64,000 nucleotides of DNA from Metallyticus violacea (GCA_030762175.1 CM060831.1:66322001-66386000); one strand, 5' to 3'. Numbered from the stretch's first letter, positions 43,118 through 55,860 are shown. Numbers and translations are program-made. Notes: generated by a model from the letters alone, not told the origin.

Positions 43118-45744
43118 TTAATTACACTCCAGTAACAAAACTACAACTAATATTTAGATGTTATAAAGATAAAAATTTAGGAATTTGCAAAGGCATATAC
43201 AGATAACGACGAGATAATTTATGATAGCATTAAAGCAAGAATTCTTCACAATCTAAAAAAAAAAAAAAAAAGAAGTATTTTATATCTATTCCTCTTTTAG
43301 TGTTTTTAGTGAAATTCACAATTTATAACGCTTTCATAATGAAATATCGGTTACACAATGACTGCGGAGCGACTTCTCGATGACCCTTTATTATTTGCTG
43401 CCCTCCTAATCCTGACAATGGCTGGATTTGACAGTTTTAGATCCAGACTGTGCATTAGTACTGCAGAGTAGGGAATTTAAATATTAAATTGTGCCAACAA
43501 AATACGCATTAGTTCTTGCAGCCTAGGAATACAGGGCAGTGCAGGGCAGGTCTGCATAGGTGTTTCTGGGAAGTGGCTATGACATTTGTGATAGCAACAT
43601 TGCACTTAAAATCTGTAGACCATTGGTGGCCGCGTTAAGTCAAATCCGAGTTTACTATGCTCGCAAAGCACATCAGCGAAGAATCGCAGTTCTTTATCGA
43701 ACTGTTCTCGATTGCTGTTTGGCACTTAGAACCAATGCAGGCCGCATATCTCTAGTTTAACTCCGCGATCGCCACCCTTGCTGTAGACGCTCGGATTAGA
43801 AAATGAAACACACAGATAAAAACCCTGGTACCGTCGAGCCGGTGTGTAGAGATTTAAGGAAGGTTCTGTGTTAAGAATCCTGTGTAAGCAAATGAAGAGT
43901 TTTAGGAGATGTACTCTAAGAGCAAAATATTTGAGGAATTGTTTAAAAAAAGGAGGTCTTTGAACTATTCTAGAAATAGAAAAATAATTCTGAGTTAAAT
44001 ATATTACTGAAAAAGCCCATCTTTTAGTGGTTTTCCACGAGAACGATATATTTCAACATTTTCCTTGAATAGAAGAGTAATTATATTTGTATTTAAAAAG
44101 CTAACAGCACTGCTAAGTGAGTTTTTCTTTATGAATGTACTTTTCTAATTACATTTAGTTTGGAAATGAATAGCCACAACTCCATAGAGGATTAAAATGC
44201 CCTGTAAAGATCGAACACTTAAGTGTTCGTATGCAAACTATAGGTAATCCACGTATTTTAACTACTTTAATTAACATTTACAATTTTTTAATACTGAAGA
44301 ATATTTAAAGTTGCTCTAGCTATACTAATTTTTAAATTAAAAGACTTTATTTACCAATCCATGTATTCAATTTTCGGCAGATTTTTGCTTTGTTCATTTA
44401 TGGTATGGTACAAAATTGATATAATTGGGCTTTTGCCCTGCCTCCCTCTCAAGAAATACAAAACTACAATTAACGTTGCCAAAACAAGTAACTAAAACTA
44501 TACATTTAAAACAAATACTGTACTTCCTTGAGGATGATATCACTTTCTTCTGCTGACTGGAAGCACAAATAAAAGAAACATGCATCCCCTGAGATTTTTG
44601 TTTTTAGTCTTTAGAAGGCATCTCTCTACCACCTTCTTTTTCTGTTCTATGTACTTTTAAAACATTTATGATATATAATGACTACTTTATATTTCATATT
44701 AACTCTCCATAAAAACTTTTTGAAGATCCTTAGCTATACCTGATGTTCAAGAATGCTCTTAACAACTACTGCTTTAGTACTCAACCATTTTTATCTGATT
44801 AATTCTCCCTTTACACTCCACAAAATATAGAAACACATACCCCTCCTAAGGGGCACATCCCTGCTAATATAACCATAGACAATCCCTCTCATATCTACAT
44901 TTTGTAAATATAAATTTTTCTTTAGGTAGAATTTTAAGTTGCTCATACAAATTAGAGCTTTTTCTCTGGGCACAGAATATAAATAAAATATATCTATCCA
45001 TATCTTGAAACATTGATATGAAACCCTTCTAAAACCTACATATCATACAATCCTTAATATTAATATCTCTTTACCATTGTCCCCCATTTTTCACACTATG
45101 TATATATACTCAACATTTTCGTTAACATTTCAAAAACATTTTAAAATAAACTTATCAAGGCTGCAGTACCCAAAATCAGTATTTTGTAATCTTTCTTCTG
45201 TGGTGATATAAACGGATTCGCCGCTCGGCTAAGTTTGTGTGCGCTCATGCTCTACTAGGAACTTTGCCATCTTCCCGAATATCTAAATAGTTCAATGGTT
45301 TCCTACTACTTTCTTTGTCGCTCTACCTGCTGGTTTATAGGTGTCGACTCTCTTTTTAGGTATAAGCAACTATGTTTGAACTCAGGGTTTGTCTTTGCTT
45401 GGGGCTATTCAATGATTCTTTGCACTTTAGTAAATTTGGAGCCTGACTCACTTTCAGTGATAAGAAAACTGACTTTAGCAACTACCCGTAATTATTTAAT
45501 ACATTGCATTAATTTTTACATTAATTGTTTCACCATCTTACATTTGATTGTATTTGTATGGGCATTTTGCCTGCTTTATTATTGTTATGTTCCAAATTAG
45601 AGTTGTTTTCTTAACAAAACTTTCCACCAGAGTTTGATTATAAGTGAAATATTTTAAGAGAAGTTTGCATGTTTAATATTCATTCTTAAGACAGTGACTA
45701 TTTTCACCGCCCCTAGGGAAACCTACGCTTCTACAGTGAAGTAA
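43118..45744. other. Gene-free stretch with an 18-bp palindrome
   Basis: CGAACACTTAAGTGTTCG at 44212-44229 is a perfect palindrome. A GC-richer segment at 43340-43860 holds a 66-codon frame without a recognised motif. A 101-codon plus-strand frame at 45295-45600 is hydrophobic with no family resemblance. Confidence 0.4.
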
Positions 45745-46010
45745 TTATATGAGACCGTTAAGGAGAAAATAACGTTGAATACTGGCAGCGGACATGTACT
45801 GGTTCATAATAATAATGCACCTTATCACAAATCCCAAAAAGCATGAGCTGTTATCAAGGATTGTGTGAACTTGAAGCTTAACCATGCACCCTACAGTCCA
45901 GTCCTGGCTCCTAGGATTATCCTCTCTTTCTAAATCTTCCATCTTAGAAGAAGTTGTTTTAATGTTGATACCATGAAAGAGGGGGTAATAGGGAACTAAG
46001 AAATGTCCTT
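45745..46010 (+). pseudogene. Mariner transposase C-terminal remnant, copy 6
   Basis: The frame reads SGHVLVHNNNAPYHKSQKA, then a stop, AVIKDCVNLKLNHAPYSPV then LAPRIILSF, then HLRRSCFNVDTMKEGVIGN. In mariners the first block is H(Q/H)DNAP.H with the second catalytic Asp and the next is HPPYSPDLAPSD with the third. Here both Asp residues are gone (HNNNAP; LAPRI). Only the C-terminal half is present. Confidence 0.82.
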
Positions 46011-47339
46011 AAATTTGTAAGGGAATAAATCACAGGACTAAGGGTACAAAATCAAGTGAGACTTAAGATGAGTTTCATTTTCATACTCAGGTAGATACCT
46101 TATTAAAGAGTCCCTCTTGTACCTGCACGATTTGTTTTAAATTAACATGCCATTTTTCCAGCTTTAATTGGTTTTCAGATGTATATAAATTGTATGTTTT
46201 TCTTAAAAACCTATAATAGATAATAATGTGAATACAGATTTGTTTAAATATGTCACCTTCTACAAAATACCATAGAATATTAGCCGTTGAAATTATTTTA
46301 ATTATCCTTGCTGTACCAGAAATAAAAATGAGCATGAAATGAATGACCGGAAGCTCAGTGAAACAATCTACATCCAACATTCAGAACAAAACCGCACTAG
46401 GCAGCCTGATAAATGCTTAATATCGTGTTTTGTAAACCTAGGAGGAAGCTGTTTCAGAAGAGGAGAGAAGCAGTCACATACAATTATGCCATAGCTACTG
46501 TTTCTCATACAAGGGAACCTTTACCACGTCAACCACAGGGGCGTTAGTACCCTGCTCTGAAAATCTGGTTTGGAGATTATCTCGTTGGAACTACAAATGT
46601 AGACGCTGTGAGGATTTCCAATATCGCTGAAACTTTACGCCCACACTCGCTTTTGTGTGTGTGTAGTGGTTTTCGGCTCTTATCCAACAAGGAAGGGTAG
46701 TTAACATTGCTGGCGTGTACAAACACAGCAAGAAGAACGGTTTCCGGTGCAACCCAAGATAATAATATGGGAAACTCTCTGTTGTCAAAATTTGAGAAAC
46801 GACGTCATAATTCTTTTGTGTAAAGTTTGCTTTCGTTCATTTCAGTATCTTGGAGTTATAATTTTTCTCCAATGTAATCCAAACATGTTCTAAAAGATGA
46901 GCCATGGTTTAATTTCCTGCTATAACCTTAAAAGCTCGTTCTCAATTTCTGTATGAGAAATTAGCTTTTGAAATGTTTACATCAACAAGTGCGAGCATTT
47001 GAGGTGATTCTTAGCACTGCAGGGAATTAAGTCATGGATGTATTTACCAAGTTTGCAACAAATGAGAATTTGTGAATCCAGTCTGGAAAGCCGAGGTAAG
47101 GCTGGATGTGCTGTTACTCCCATTCTGTTATGTTCCGAATTATTTTATTAATATTGCTCTGTGGTCACTATATTGTCATCAGTATGAAAAAAATATTTCG
47201 AATCTTCAGTAGATATCTATAGTTAGGCTATAATGTTAAATAACTAATGTATATTTGTGATGATGTTAAATTAAATTAGATCAGTAGGGACAGAGGAGTG
47301 ATTTGCGATAATTTAGCAGTGCTACCTGCCCTTTTGAGC
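46011..47339. other. Gene-free stretch
   Basis: A short TG-type tract lies at 46655-46663. Nothing else recognised. Confidence 0.45.
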
Positions 47340-47725
47340 CTATGCTCGGCATTTATACACCTCACGGAGGAATGAATGCGGTGAAGGAGACACTGGTTGG
47401 ACACAGTCCAGAGATATTAATGTGGTCCCTAACAATGTTTCCAAATAGAATATTCCGGCGCTACGGAGACGCCCTCCAAAGAATTTGAGACTCTCAGAAG
47501 AACTGCTTTCCAAACGCAAAGCCACCGTCACATCGCACTCAGCACCATCCCACCTTCCTGGCGTTTTCAACCGTGCAACTAATCCACTGGTATGAAACAA
47601 GAAAGCAGAAAATTCATGGTAACCACAAAAAAGGATAAGGTTAGAATGGCCAGCTTTAAGGGATTTGAGCCCTTGATTTTCCCAGTATAAGTCCCAAACG
47701 CTAACGCTTGAGCTACTCTGCTCCG
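47340..47725 (-). mobile_element. SINE family D, copy 2
   Basis: The minus-strand tRNA-like head has TAGCTCAAGCGTTAGCG, an anticodon-like ACTTATA and a box B-like GGGCTCAAATCCC. The body has GGAAGGTGGGATGGTGCTG, GGAGGGCGTCTCCG and ATTCTATTTGGAAACATTG then TTAGGGACC, matching copy 1. The longest open frame in the window (171 codons) runs over this SINE and is therefore not evidence of a gene. Confidence 0.82.
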
Positions 47726-47804
47726 TTGTATTAATGCTAATTATTGTTTTATAAGGGCAAAAAAAAAAAAAAATCATTGAGAGTATATTTATTACCGAGC
47801 ATGT

Positions 47805-48046
47805 AGGCCCAGGAAGTAACAATTGGGAGTTGTATACGGCAGGTCCTAGGTTCAAATTCTGCGGCCGACTACCTTATGACTTCCTTCGGAAGGGAAGTAA
47901 AGCCGTGGGTTCCATGTCGTACATTTACGGCATGAAAAAGAACCTGAAAGAAGAGGCCTCTGAGCAAAAGTTGTCGGCCGTTTCAAGCCCTGAATTGAAT
48001 GGGACGCTGATGACCTGCGATGTTAAAGAGCGTCCATAAATAAATC
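47805..48046 (+). mobile_element. SINE family A, copy 3, altered head
   Basis: From 47866 on it matches the family body (CTTCCTTCGGAAGGGAAG, then TTTACGGCATGAAAAAGAAC, GATGTTAAAGAGCGTCCATA). The head is divergent: TAGGCCCAGGAAG with a box B-like AGGTTCAAATTCTG, and the GTCGGTCCTGGTGG start is missing. It is either 5'-rearranged or a subfamily with a different tRNA part. Confidence 0.85.
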
Positions 48047-48143
48047 GAATCAACCACGGTACGTTAGGCATCAGGGACAGTATGCGCAATAGCATTTCCT
48101 GCCTATGACGTCAATTGATGTCTATGCTATGTTTACTGGTAAC

Positions 48144-48152
48144 ATGGCTAGT
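48144..48152. repeat. Left target-site duplication of SINE A copy 4
   Basis: ATGGCTAGT, repeated exactly at 48451-48459. Confidence 0.88.
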
Positions 48153-48450
48153 AGGGTCGGTCCTGGTGGTGTAGTGGTTACCTTACTTGCCTCCTAAACC
48201 CGAGATCGCGGATTCGAACCCGGCCAGGATCGATGGATTTTTTCGGGGCGTAAAATCCTAAGTATGGCTTCCTTCGGAAGGGAAGTAAAGCCGTGGGTCC
48301 CGTGTCGTACATTTACGGCACGAAAAAGAACCTCAAGCCTGAAAGAGAGGCCTCTGAGCAAAATTAGTCGGCCGTTTCATGACCTGAGTTGAATGGGACG
48401 CTGATGACCTGAGATGTTAAAGAGCGTCCATAAATCAATCCATCAAAAAA
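48153..48450 (+). mobile_element. SINE family A, copy 4 (full length)
   Basis: It begins AGGGTCGGTCCTGGTGGTG, has box A-like TGGTGTAGTGGTTACC, box B-like GGATTCGAACCC, GGCCAGGATCGATGG, the AAGGGAAGTAAAGCCGTGGG body and the 3' end GTTAAAGAGCGTCCATAAAT with a short A-run tail. It is bracketed by the exact 9-bp duplication ATGGCTAGT, so it is probably the youngest SINE A here. Confidence 0.95.
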
Positions 48451-48459
48451 ATGGCTAGT
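48451..48459. repeat. Right target-site duplication of SINE A copy 4
   Basis: ATGGCTAGT, matching 48144-48152. Confidence 0.88.
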
Positions 48460-50839
48460 TGGCTGCTGTTTGTACTGAATTTTGTTAGTATAAGCTTCTT
48501 TCAAGTATTAAATGTTATAGAATCATTTTTGTATTAGGTTTCCTAAAAATACTGAGCTAAAAACAAACGTGCTCAAGGGTCGACGGTTTCTCTACAGAAA
48601 AATTCCACATGTTCCTCGCATTTTGACAAGGAAGATTATGAAAGAAACTTGACAACGAACTATCTCAAATAAAACAAAAAAGTATGAAATATACTTCAGA
48701 CGAAATTAAACTTCATCGGGAGGTAACAGTCTTAATAAAAGAAGATAAAATAATTTTCAAAACATAGACGCAAATAACACAGAAGTGTTTCAACGTACTG
48801 GCGTTGAGAATTCTGCTCGGAATATCACACTACTTTGAGTGCAATAACTCATTTAAATAGGTGATAGTAATGAGAAAGATTAATTGCTTTCGTGTGTTGA
48901 CAAACTCATTGAGAAACTGGATTATTCACAAAATACAAGTTGTAAGTACTGAAATTGAAATTTTTAGAAATGTTTGAAGGCTATACATTTAAGAAAAAAT
49001 AATCAGATGAAACTGAATAATTGTAAGGGGCACATCAATTCATTTTGCTGCAGATAAGCTTGGCTTTCATCGCTTTCAAGGGGAAGTCTAATTAAACAAA
49101 AAGAAGAGTGGCTTCACGTTGTCATCAGCTTAGAGGATAACTTACTAGTTTTCATTAGTGTTCAAATATAATTAAGCTCCTAACTGGTAAATTAACATCT
49201 AAATACGCGGATACAGAAGAATATGTTATTAGAAGGGTTCGGATGTTCATGGCCTAAAATATGGGAAATGTGCAAGCAAACATGGCCTTAAAATGGAAAA
49301 TATGATTAAAAAAGACAAATTATGACCAAAAAATACACGAAAATTTAATAACATAATTGCTACATTATTTGAATAATGTTATTTAAGCATTAATACGCAA
49401 GTTTAATTTTTTCTTATAATGGTTTATGTGAACAGCACATTTTCTTCTGTTATTCACAACTCTTATTCCTGTAAAGAACTACAGGCACTAAGCTAACTGT
49501 AATTAAACAACTACGTCTCTCCATTTAAGCAAGGTTCTACGTATTATATATCTATTTTCATTCTCCGTTTATGGCAACATTACAGCATACTTATTCTGTT
49601 TGGGAAGAGAGATTCTTGAAGATGACCCCGGTGAATATGTTGACACAAGAAAACATCTCCCTTGTAGAGGAGCAATTTTTGAGTGACAGACAATTGAAGG
49701 CAAAGAAATAGCTGCAAAGATTAAGGCTTTCTAAAACACTGTTTTTCTTCCTTCATTAACATTTGCATTTGCAGAAGTCAGTGCAATATGAGTACCGCGA
49801 ATTGTTCTACTCTTCAAATACAATTGCGCGTGGAATGTTGTCATTATATCTTAATCCTTGCCACGGTAACAACAAGGTACCCATTGTAACAGGTATGAAC
49901 AGGTATGCTTCTCTTTCAGGCTACATCCCAAAGAAGTCCCAGCACACAAATTTTGTTATTTTGCATGCCGATATTAATTTTGCACTTAATAAAACAAAAA
50001 TAACGATTTTTTAAACTTTTAATTTTTTACCATAATTTTCGTATTATGTCTTAATTCTTAAGTTAAAAGAATAAGTTGTGAAACAATTTTTACGATATAA
50101 GAAAACAAAAGCACAGGAAGACTATGCATATCACCCAGTACATTCTCTAACTCTCTATGAGGAATCTTCTCCTGCTGTCAGTCAGGAATTCTTATATTGT
50201 TATTGTTGTAAATAAAAAGGCTAGTAACTACCAAATGGAGAAACGAAGGACATGTTCCTTATGCTAATCACCTTCACCACTCTAAAACGTGTAACACAGC
50301 CATGGTTACACTCCATACATATGGGTTACATTCAAATTGTTTGGCAAATGAACTTGATATTGACAAGCAACTAAATATTGACTAAATGTCTTTTGTCAAT
50401 TTACACCTGATCATGTAAAAAACTTTCTAGTTTTCGCATTATTCATATCTGTTCCGGAGTTGTTGTCTCAACAGAAATTGACTAAAGAGAATATATTTTG
50501 CTTGTACATGATTCTCGTTCAGAACGCTTAAGGATGCAATTGTGAACGATACACCTGTTGAGAATGTGAGCATTATAGCTGAAGAAAAACAAATTTAATT
50601 TTTAGATTTGAGTATAGAAACCATAGTTTAACAAAACATAAAAATTATGAAAGTTTGAACAAAATGACTGCTTCATTTTCTTAGCAATGTACAAATAGTC
50701 AGGAGGAGGATAGGCGTAGGAAAATTGTCCACATGTTTCTGCAAATTCATCCTAAACAATTTATAGACATGTGTACGGTGATGAAAGTTGATTTATACTA
50801 GATCACTTCAGAAGATTAAATGCTATTTGTGAAGTATTG
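48460..50839. other. AT-rich gene-free stretch
   Basis: An 83-codon plus-strand frame at 49763-50014 has no recognised motif. Nothing else seen. Confidence 0.4.
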
Positions 50840-51850
50840 CTATAGGAGGAACAGTGAACAAAAGGGCGATCTTGTGTAGATTGTATATTTACAGTGGAAC
50901 AATACAAAATAGAAAGGAATTTAATTTGCAGCTTTCATATTCTTTTTAGATTATCAAAAAGTTTTTAACAGGGTTCTCCGAAACTAACTATGGACTGTAA
51001 TGCAAGAGAAAGGATATCCGAGTCATCTGATCGAGGTAGTTCAGAGTCTATATAAAAGTACAAAAATTAAGATGGACATTGGCGTTAGAATTAGAAACAA
51101 AACAAGAAATTAACCAAGGCGTCAAACAGGGATGCCCTTTATCACCAGCATTATTTGTGAAAAACTATTCTACTGTACTGAAGGTATTCAAATCAATAGA
51201 TATAAGTCGAAAACAATTTTATTTGCAGACGACGAGGTTATTTTTTAAGAAACGGAAGCTGGTTTATGTCTCCATGATATCTTTCAGGTTATGTTAATAT
51301 CATGGAGACATATAATTTAAAGATTTCAACAACCAAGACAAAATCAATGGCTTTTAATGGAAACAATCATGTAAGATGTAAGGTAGTTATTAATGAAGAA
51401 ATAATAAAACAAGTCTCTAGTTTTAATTAGCTAGATTTTAAAATAAAAATGAAGGTATGAATATAAAGTATATACATTAAGGCAAATAAATGAAAAAATA
51501 AGGAGAACATTAAAGAACAAGGTGTCAAAAGCAACACAAATGAAATTCTATAAAATAGTGTTAGTGCTCATGGTAACATATGGAAGTGAAAGTGGATTAT
51601 GAACAGGGCAGACAGGAAAAGAACAGATGCTACAGAGATGAACTTTTATATATAATCTAAAAGAAAACATAATGAAACAATTGATATCAGTATACATTAG
51701 AAATGAAAGAGAAACGGATACCAAAAATTTCACTAAATTATAAACCTTGAGAATATCGCCAAGCGGGAAGATGTAGTGATATGTCTAATTGAAGACGGCA
51801 TAGGTCGATGGCCTACACCTTGTGGAACTAGAAGAAGAATCACTTTAGAA
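50840..51850 (+). pseudogene. RTE-like non-LTR retrotransposon reverse transcriptase remnant
   Basis: Blocks of an insect RTE-like RT read in order through frameshifts: GRSCVDCIFTVEQ (about 50863), AFIFFLDYQKVFNRV (50934; the F.DY.KAFD.V block), LWTVMQEKGYPSHLIEVVQS then LYKSTKI, NQGVKQGCPLSPALF (51110), a degraded LFADDE block (FYLQTTR by frameshift; nucleotides TTTGCAGACGACGAGG at 51222 preserve FADDE), ISTTKTKSMAFNGNN, RTLKNKVSKATQMKFYKIV and TYGSESGL. FADD is the catalytic metal-binding motif. The 5' endonuclease region is absent. It is in the same family as 15430-15790. Confidence 0.9.
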
Positions 51851-54146
51851 AGGTTGTTCTAATGATTACATGTAAACCGTGAAATCCTGTTGGTACAAAG
51901 AAAATTGAACTAAATCAGATCAGAACGGAATACGAATAAGGTTGCGCAAACATAACTCAAGACCATTCCTTCTCACCCGCCGTAACTAGAGTAGAGGAAT
52001 GAACTACTGCTAAGATTTTCACTCTGTGCTATCTCGCGTAGTTCTTTACTATGAGGCACCACTTGTTGCCAAAAGTACTGAAGAATATTGGACAAAGTGA
52101 TTAGTTGATTTAAATTTGGAATTAAGGGTTGCTGCTTATGCAAAATAATCAATCACGCCTCTATAAGTTTTTTTTCGAGTGAAATCTGCAATGACTACAA
52201 GTAAGTCAATTAAAAAAAAATGCTGGACTTTGCTCTCGCTTTAACCATTTGCAGAGTAGTGTGAAGCAGTGCCAGTCAGTGATGTGTGGAGAGTGACGGG
52301 GAGTACTTAGGGATTACAGCTTATAACCTGCATTTTGTATAAGCACTTGCAAAGCCTTTTTAATTCCTTTCGTAAATGTTGCTATGTTGCTGATGCACAC
52401 TTTTATATTTGCTAGGCGTGCCATGCAATAACAGCAGCTAATCTCCCTACTACGCGAGTTTTTCTGAAACATTTACTGCTTACTATAAAATGTTGTCTCT
52501 AAGTACAAAATATTAACTACGTAGAATAAATGTATTCGTCAAAATTCATTAGCAATGTTATGCATATTAAAACCCTTTCTCCAAGGCATATATTCACGTT
52601 TAAAGGTTTGGGGTATATTTATCATGAGAACATATTCCAAAGAATTCAAGCTTCAATACTGCATTCTCCCATGAATAATTCTACAGAAAAAGTAATGCGA
52701 AAAGTGCCACTACATTTATATCGTGCATATACTTGGCATTTTAGTACTCTACAGTTGCAGCTCGGGGCTGTTTGCTGATGAAACAGGACTCACAAGGGAA
52801 TGACATCGAAACCCCAAGCCGCTAACACATTGGGGCAGCAACATCAGTTTTCAATTAGCTCCTACCTCAACTGCAATCCCCGTAGATTGCTGAAGGGAGT
52901 GGTCATGTTATCTGACTACCAATCGCTGCCAATTACAATTTCTTTCCAAATAATTACATGCGAATGGAAAGTGTAACTCCCAATAGATTAATATCCGTGC
53001 TTCGCAATGAAACAGCAATATCCCCCAAGATTTTAACAACAAATTTTATACTGCGTAGTTTTAAAAGCATATTTTTTTTTTAAATGCAAAAGCATAATCC
53101 AAAAGTTAAGCATTCCTTTTTATATACTGAGAATATAAGTAGTTTTTACATAATTATCATTTTCCAATAAATGAACATGAGATCAAATTAAATTCTCTCG
53201 CAAATCGATAACTTTTTTTTCCCCCGCTAACAATGCCCTTTTGCCGGTCACTTTATCTCCCGAGATCACGCGCGTTAAATATTCGTACCCTTTTATCCTA
53301 AGAGCGGATTCACTTGTCAGCATTTGCCCTTGTACGTTCAATGATTTCAGCAAAGATTTAAGGTATTAACTTCAGTAAGGGCGCTTTTACAACTGATTTT
53401 TACTCAAAGATATGCAAACATGATTTTGCGCTCTTTCTTCGGTTAATTGACTGGGAGGAAGCAAATATTTGTTCTTTTCCAGCTGCTTACAGTATTCGAA
53501 AATAGAATTATCAATGAAAATGCGTTTCTTCTTCTATCTGCTGACCTTATCCCCAGTGACTTTAATCTCGGAGGAACCTCTAGATACATACAGTCTGTAA
53601 AAGTAACCCACACAAAAACTGAAAAATAGTATCGGGAAAAATATCGCATTCATTTTCGAAGGATTCGCAGCGAGCAATGTGCAATTTCTCAAGCAGGGTG
53701 CAAACATCCTTTGGAACAGAAACTAAATAGTTCAAGTATAGCCTAAATGACATTTTAACTATATATATATATATATATATAATATTTTACATTAACAATA
53801 GCTTGCAGCATTACTGATACTATGCTTCTTTCATGACCAACGTGTGATATCATACATGCTATTAGTTGATTCATCTTTTCTACGTCGGAATATACAGTTT
53901 TACTTTGTATAACTAACAATTTAAAGTTAGCAGTGTAATTAAAAGTATTAATTCACAATTCCTGGAAATTACTTTATGACAGTCACTGCAAAACCGCTCT
54001 AAACTTCAGAAACTATAAATAGTATATTATAAAAAACATAATCTTTTGAGCGTTCCTCAGGGAAGATACATTCTTCTTAATAAAAATGCATATGTTAATT
54101 ATGTAACGGAATAGATAAATGCCAACTACATATTGACTAGACATAC
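51851..54146. other. Gene-free stretch with a short (TA)n tract
   Basis: A TA tract lies at about 53759-53781. Several 60-80 codon frames show no recognised motif. Confidence 0.45.
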
Positions 54147-54405
54147 CGCCATGGGTGGCCGAGGTCGTTAAGACTCGGAATTGTGAGCATGAGGTCTGGG
54201 GTTCGATTCACACCAGGACCGTCTTCCCTGACTGTTTTTTTTTTTTTTTTTTTTCCCCAGGCATTCCTCTGTCCTCATAAATGGCAAATATCGGGGAGGT
54301 GCCCTTTTCTTCCTTAAAAATATCCTTTTCCCTCTGATATATGATCAGTATCCCATCACCTGTGGTGCCTCGGTAGTTAAAACGGGGTTTAGACACCATT
54401 AAAAA
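54147..54405 (+). mobile_element. SINE family C, copy 4
   Basis: ACCGCCATGGGTGGCCGAGG then TCGTTAAGAC (box A-like), box B-like GGGGTTCGATTCACACCAGG, CTTCCCTGACTG, a T run of about 22 bases, GGCAAATATCGGGGAGGTGC, CACCTGTGGTGCCTCGGTAG and TTTAGACACCATTAA. Same order as copy 3. Confidence 0.92.
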
Positions 54406-54427
54406 TATTTACATACACTTTCGAAGT

Positions 54428-54860
54428 AATGACATTCTTAACTTAATAAAGGTAGGTTCTTCACTCATTTAATTCATAGACATGTAATCTGGGGTCTTGC
54501 TTAATCCCTGATAATCGCAAGTAATGTTAGTGGGACACCAGCAATTGTTAAGGACCTTAAGCAAGGGAAATTACAGAGCGTTCGTTGTATTGCCGAACCG
54601 CGGAACACGCATATGCGCGATCCCAGCCGGCCAATATAAAGAAAGCTGTGTATTTCTATTAAAATCCATCAAACTGTTATTTCCTCCACTGATAGTGTGA
54701 AAAACCTTAGTCTCTATTAGACAAATCATGCTGCTGAAGCCTGTAGAAATCTCTAATCCACATCTTTAAAATATTAAATGTGCCCCCTTCCCAGCTCCTT
54801 CAAAAATATATTGTGGCAATTTCTGGGATGTCTCTACTGCGATTTTTTATCAACAGACTT
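54428..54860 (+). repeat. Interspersed repeat H, copy 2
   Basis: It starts about 23 bp after SINE C. It aligns with 9567-9925 through CTTAATCCCTGATAATCGCA, GGGACACCAGCAATTG, CACATCTTTAAAATATTAAA and TTCCCAGCTCCTTC. About 80 bp near 54580-54650 has no counterpart in copy 1. Confidence 0.6.
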
Positions 54861-55059
54861 GAGCTACAACCTACTGTGATGTGAAATTGTTCGACCATGA
54901 ACTTCCTACCTCGATATGCTGTGTTGGTTCCGCATGATAGACTGAAAAAAAAACATTAATTGTTTTACACCACTTTACAAATATACATATACATAGATAC
55001 ACATCATCTCTAGCTTATCTGTCTTCTCGATTTCAACATCCATCTTTCTCTCACAGCCT

Positions 55060-55240
55060 TAACACACGCTCTGAAATCCGGCACATATAGTACTATCATT
55101 ATCACTGCACCGAACGTCACTTTATTTATCGTCTTTCACCGTAACTATTGCCCGTCTCTGGAATGCATTTCCATGGGATGTTAGAGATTCCCAATCATTA
55201 GGAGCATTTCATTAGACATAGTTTAATATTATTAGAAATG
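55060..55240 (+). pseudogene. LINE (Jockey/CR1-like) reverse transcriptase C-terminal tail
   Basis: The frame reads LYLSSFTVTIARLWNAFPWD, then VRDSQSLGAFH, and stops at 55213. (S.)F.VTAARLWNSLP.DVR.S.S...F is the conserved end of Jockey/CR1-type LINE polyproteins (family knowledge). Only the extreme C-terminus remains, as expected of a 5'-truncated copy. Confidence 0.75.
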
Positions 55241-55620
55241 ATAGCTTATCTTATAATTCGATTTGATATATTTCAACAGAGAATTTTATTTTGTGTGTTT
55301 TTCTGTAGAATTTATAATCATATTATTGTTATTCTCGTTTTTATTATTATAATTACTGTTCGTCACCTTCAAAATAAGATTAATGCATATATTTTCCATT
55401 CTCTTACATGATTTACATATGATCAAGTATTGCGGTTATTGGAATTACAGGCTACTTACTCTAAGCGCAACCGCCGATACCTGAAAAAAGGGAGATAAGT
55501 GTCGCCGAGCGTTAATTTGGTATTTTTATTTCAGTATTTATATTTTTATTGAAAGCGTATAATTATACAATGTTTAAAATTATTAATAATAAGCCCTAAT
55601 TTGTGTTATAAGAAATGTTA
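55241..55620. other. AT-rich spacer
   Basis: Possibly the 3' untranslated region of the LINE fragment. Nothing else recognised. Confidence 0.4.
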
Positions 55621-55860
55621 AAATGATGCCCCTCAGCGGTAATACATTGCCGGCATCTGCGAGGAAATTATTTTATAATCTCCCTTCCGTAAGAACATCG
55701 ACTGCTCGGAACTCGTTTGCCACTGAGAGATTCTGTTTTGTGGTAACTTTATAGCAACCTGGCGAACCATTTCTCTAGCTGGAACACGACTGGCAGAATA
55801 TTTTCTTGAGAATCTCCTTATCACTTCTGTGGAAAAATTTGTTTTTAAACACACACACAC
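55621..55860 (-). pseudogene. Repeat E, copy 3, retaining the transposase helix-turn-helix
   Basis: The minus-strand frame reads NFSTEVIRRFSRKYSASRVP then AREMVRQVAIKLPQNRISQW, the DUF4817-like N-terminal DNA-binding region of an insect transposase family (R.F...FP..R.P.R.T...L..KL..TGS). Its 3' portion shares GATGTTCTTACGGAAGGGAG and GCCGGCAATGTATTACCGCT with copies 1 and 2. This copy supplies the segment deleted from them. An ACAC tract and TATA lie just beyond its 5' end. Confidence 0.72.

Noticed and set aside
45295..45600. 101-codon hydrophobic frame
   Set aside because: Hydrophobic content is expected from T-rich DNA; no signal peptide pattern, family motif or supporting context.
47340..47855. 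171-codon minus-strand frame, the longest in the window
   Set aside because: It lies over SINE D copy 2 and reaches into SINE A copy 3; the DNA has tRNA-like boxes and a second copy, so the frame is incidental.
48153..48240. Possible functional tRNA gene
   Set aside because: Box A and box B are good, but the element continues into a SINE body, is bracketed by a target duplication and lacks a proper cloverleaf.
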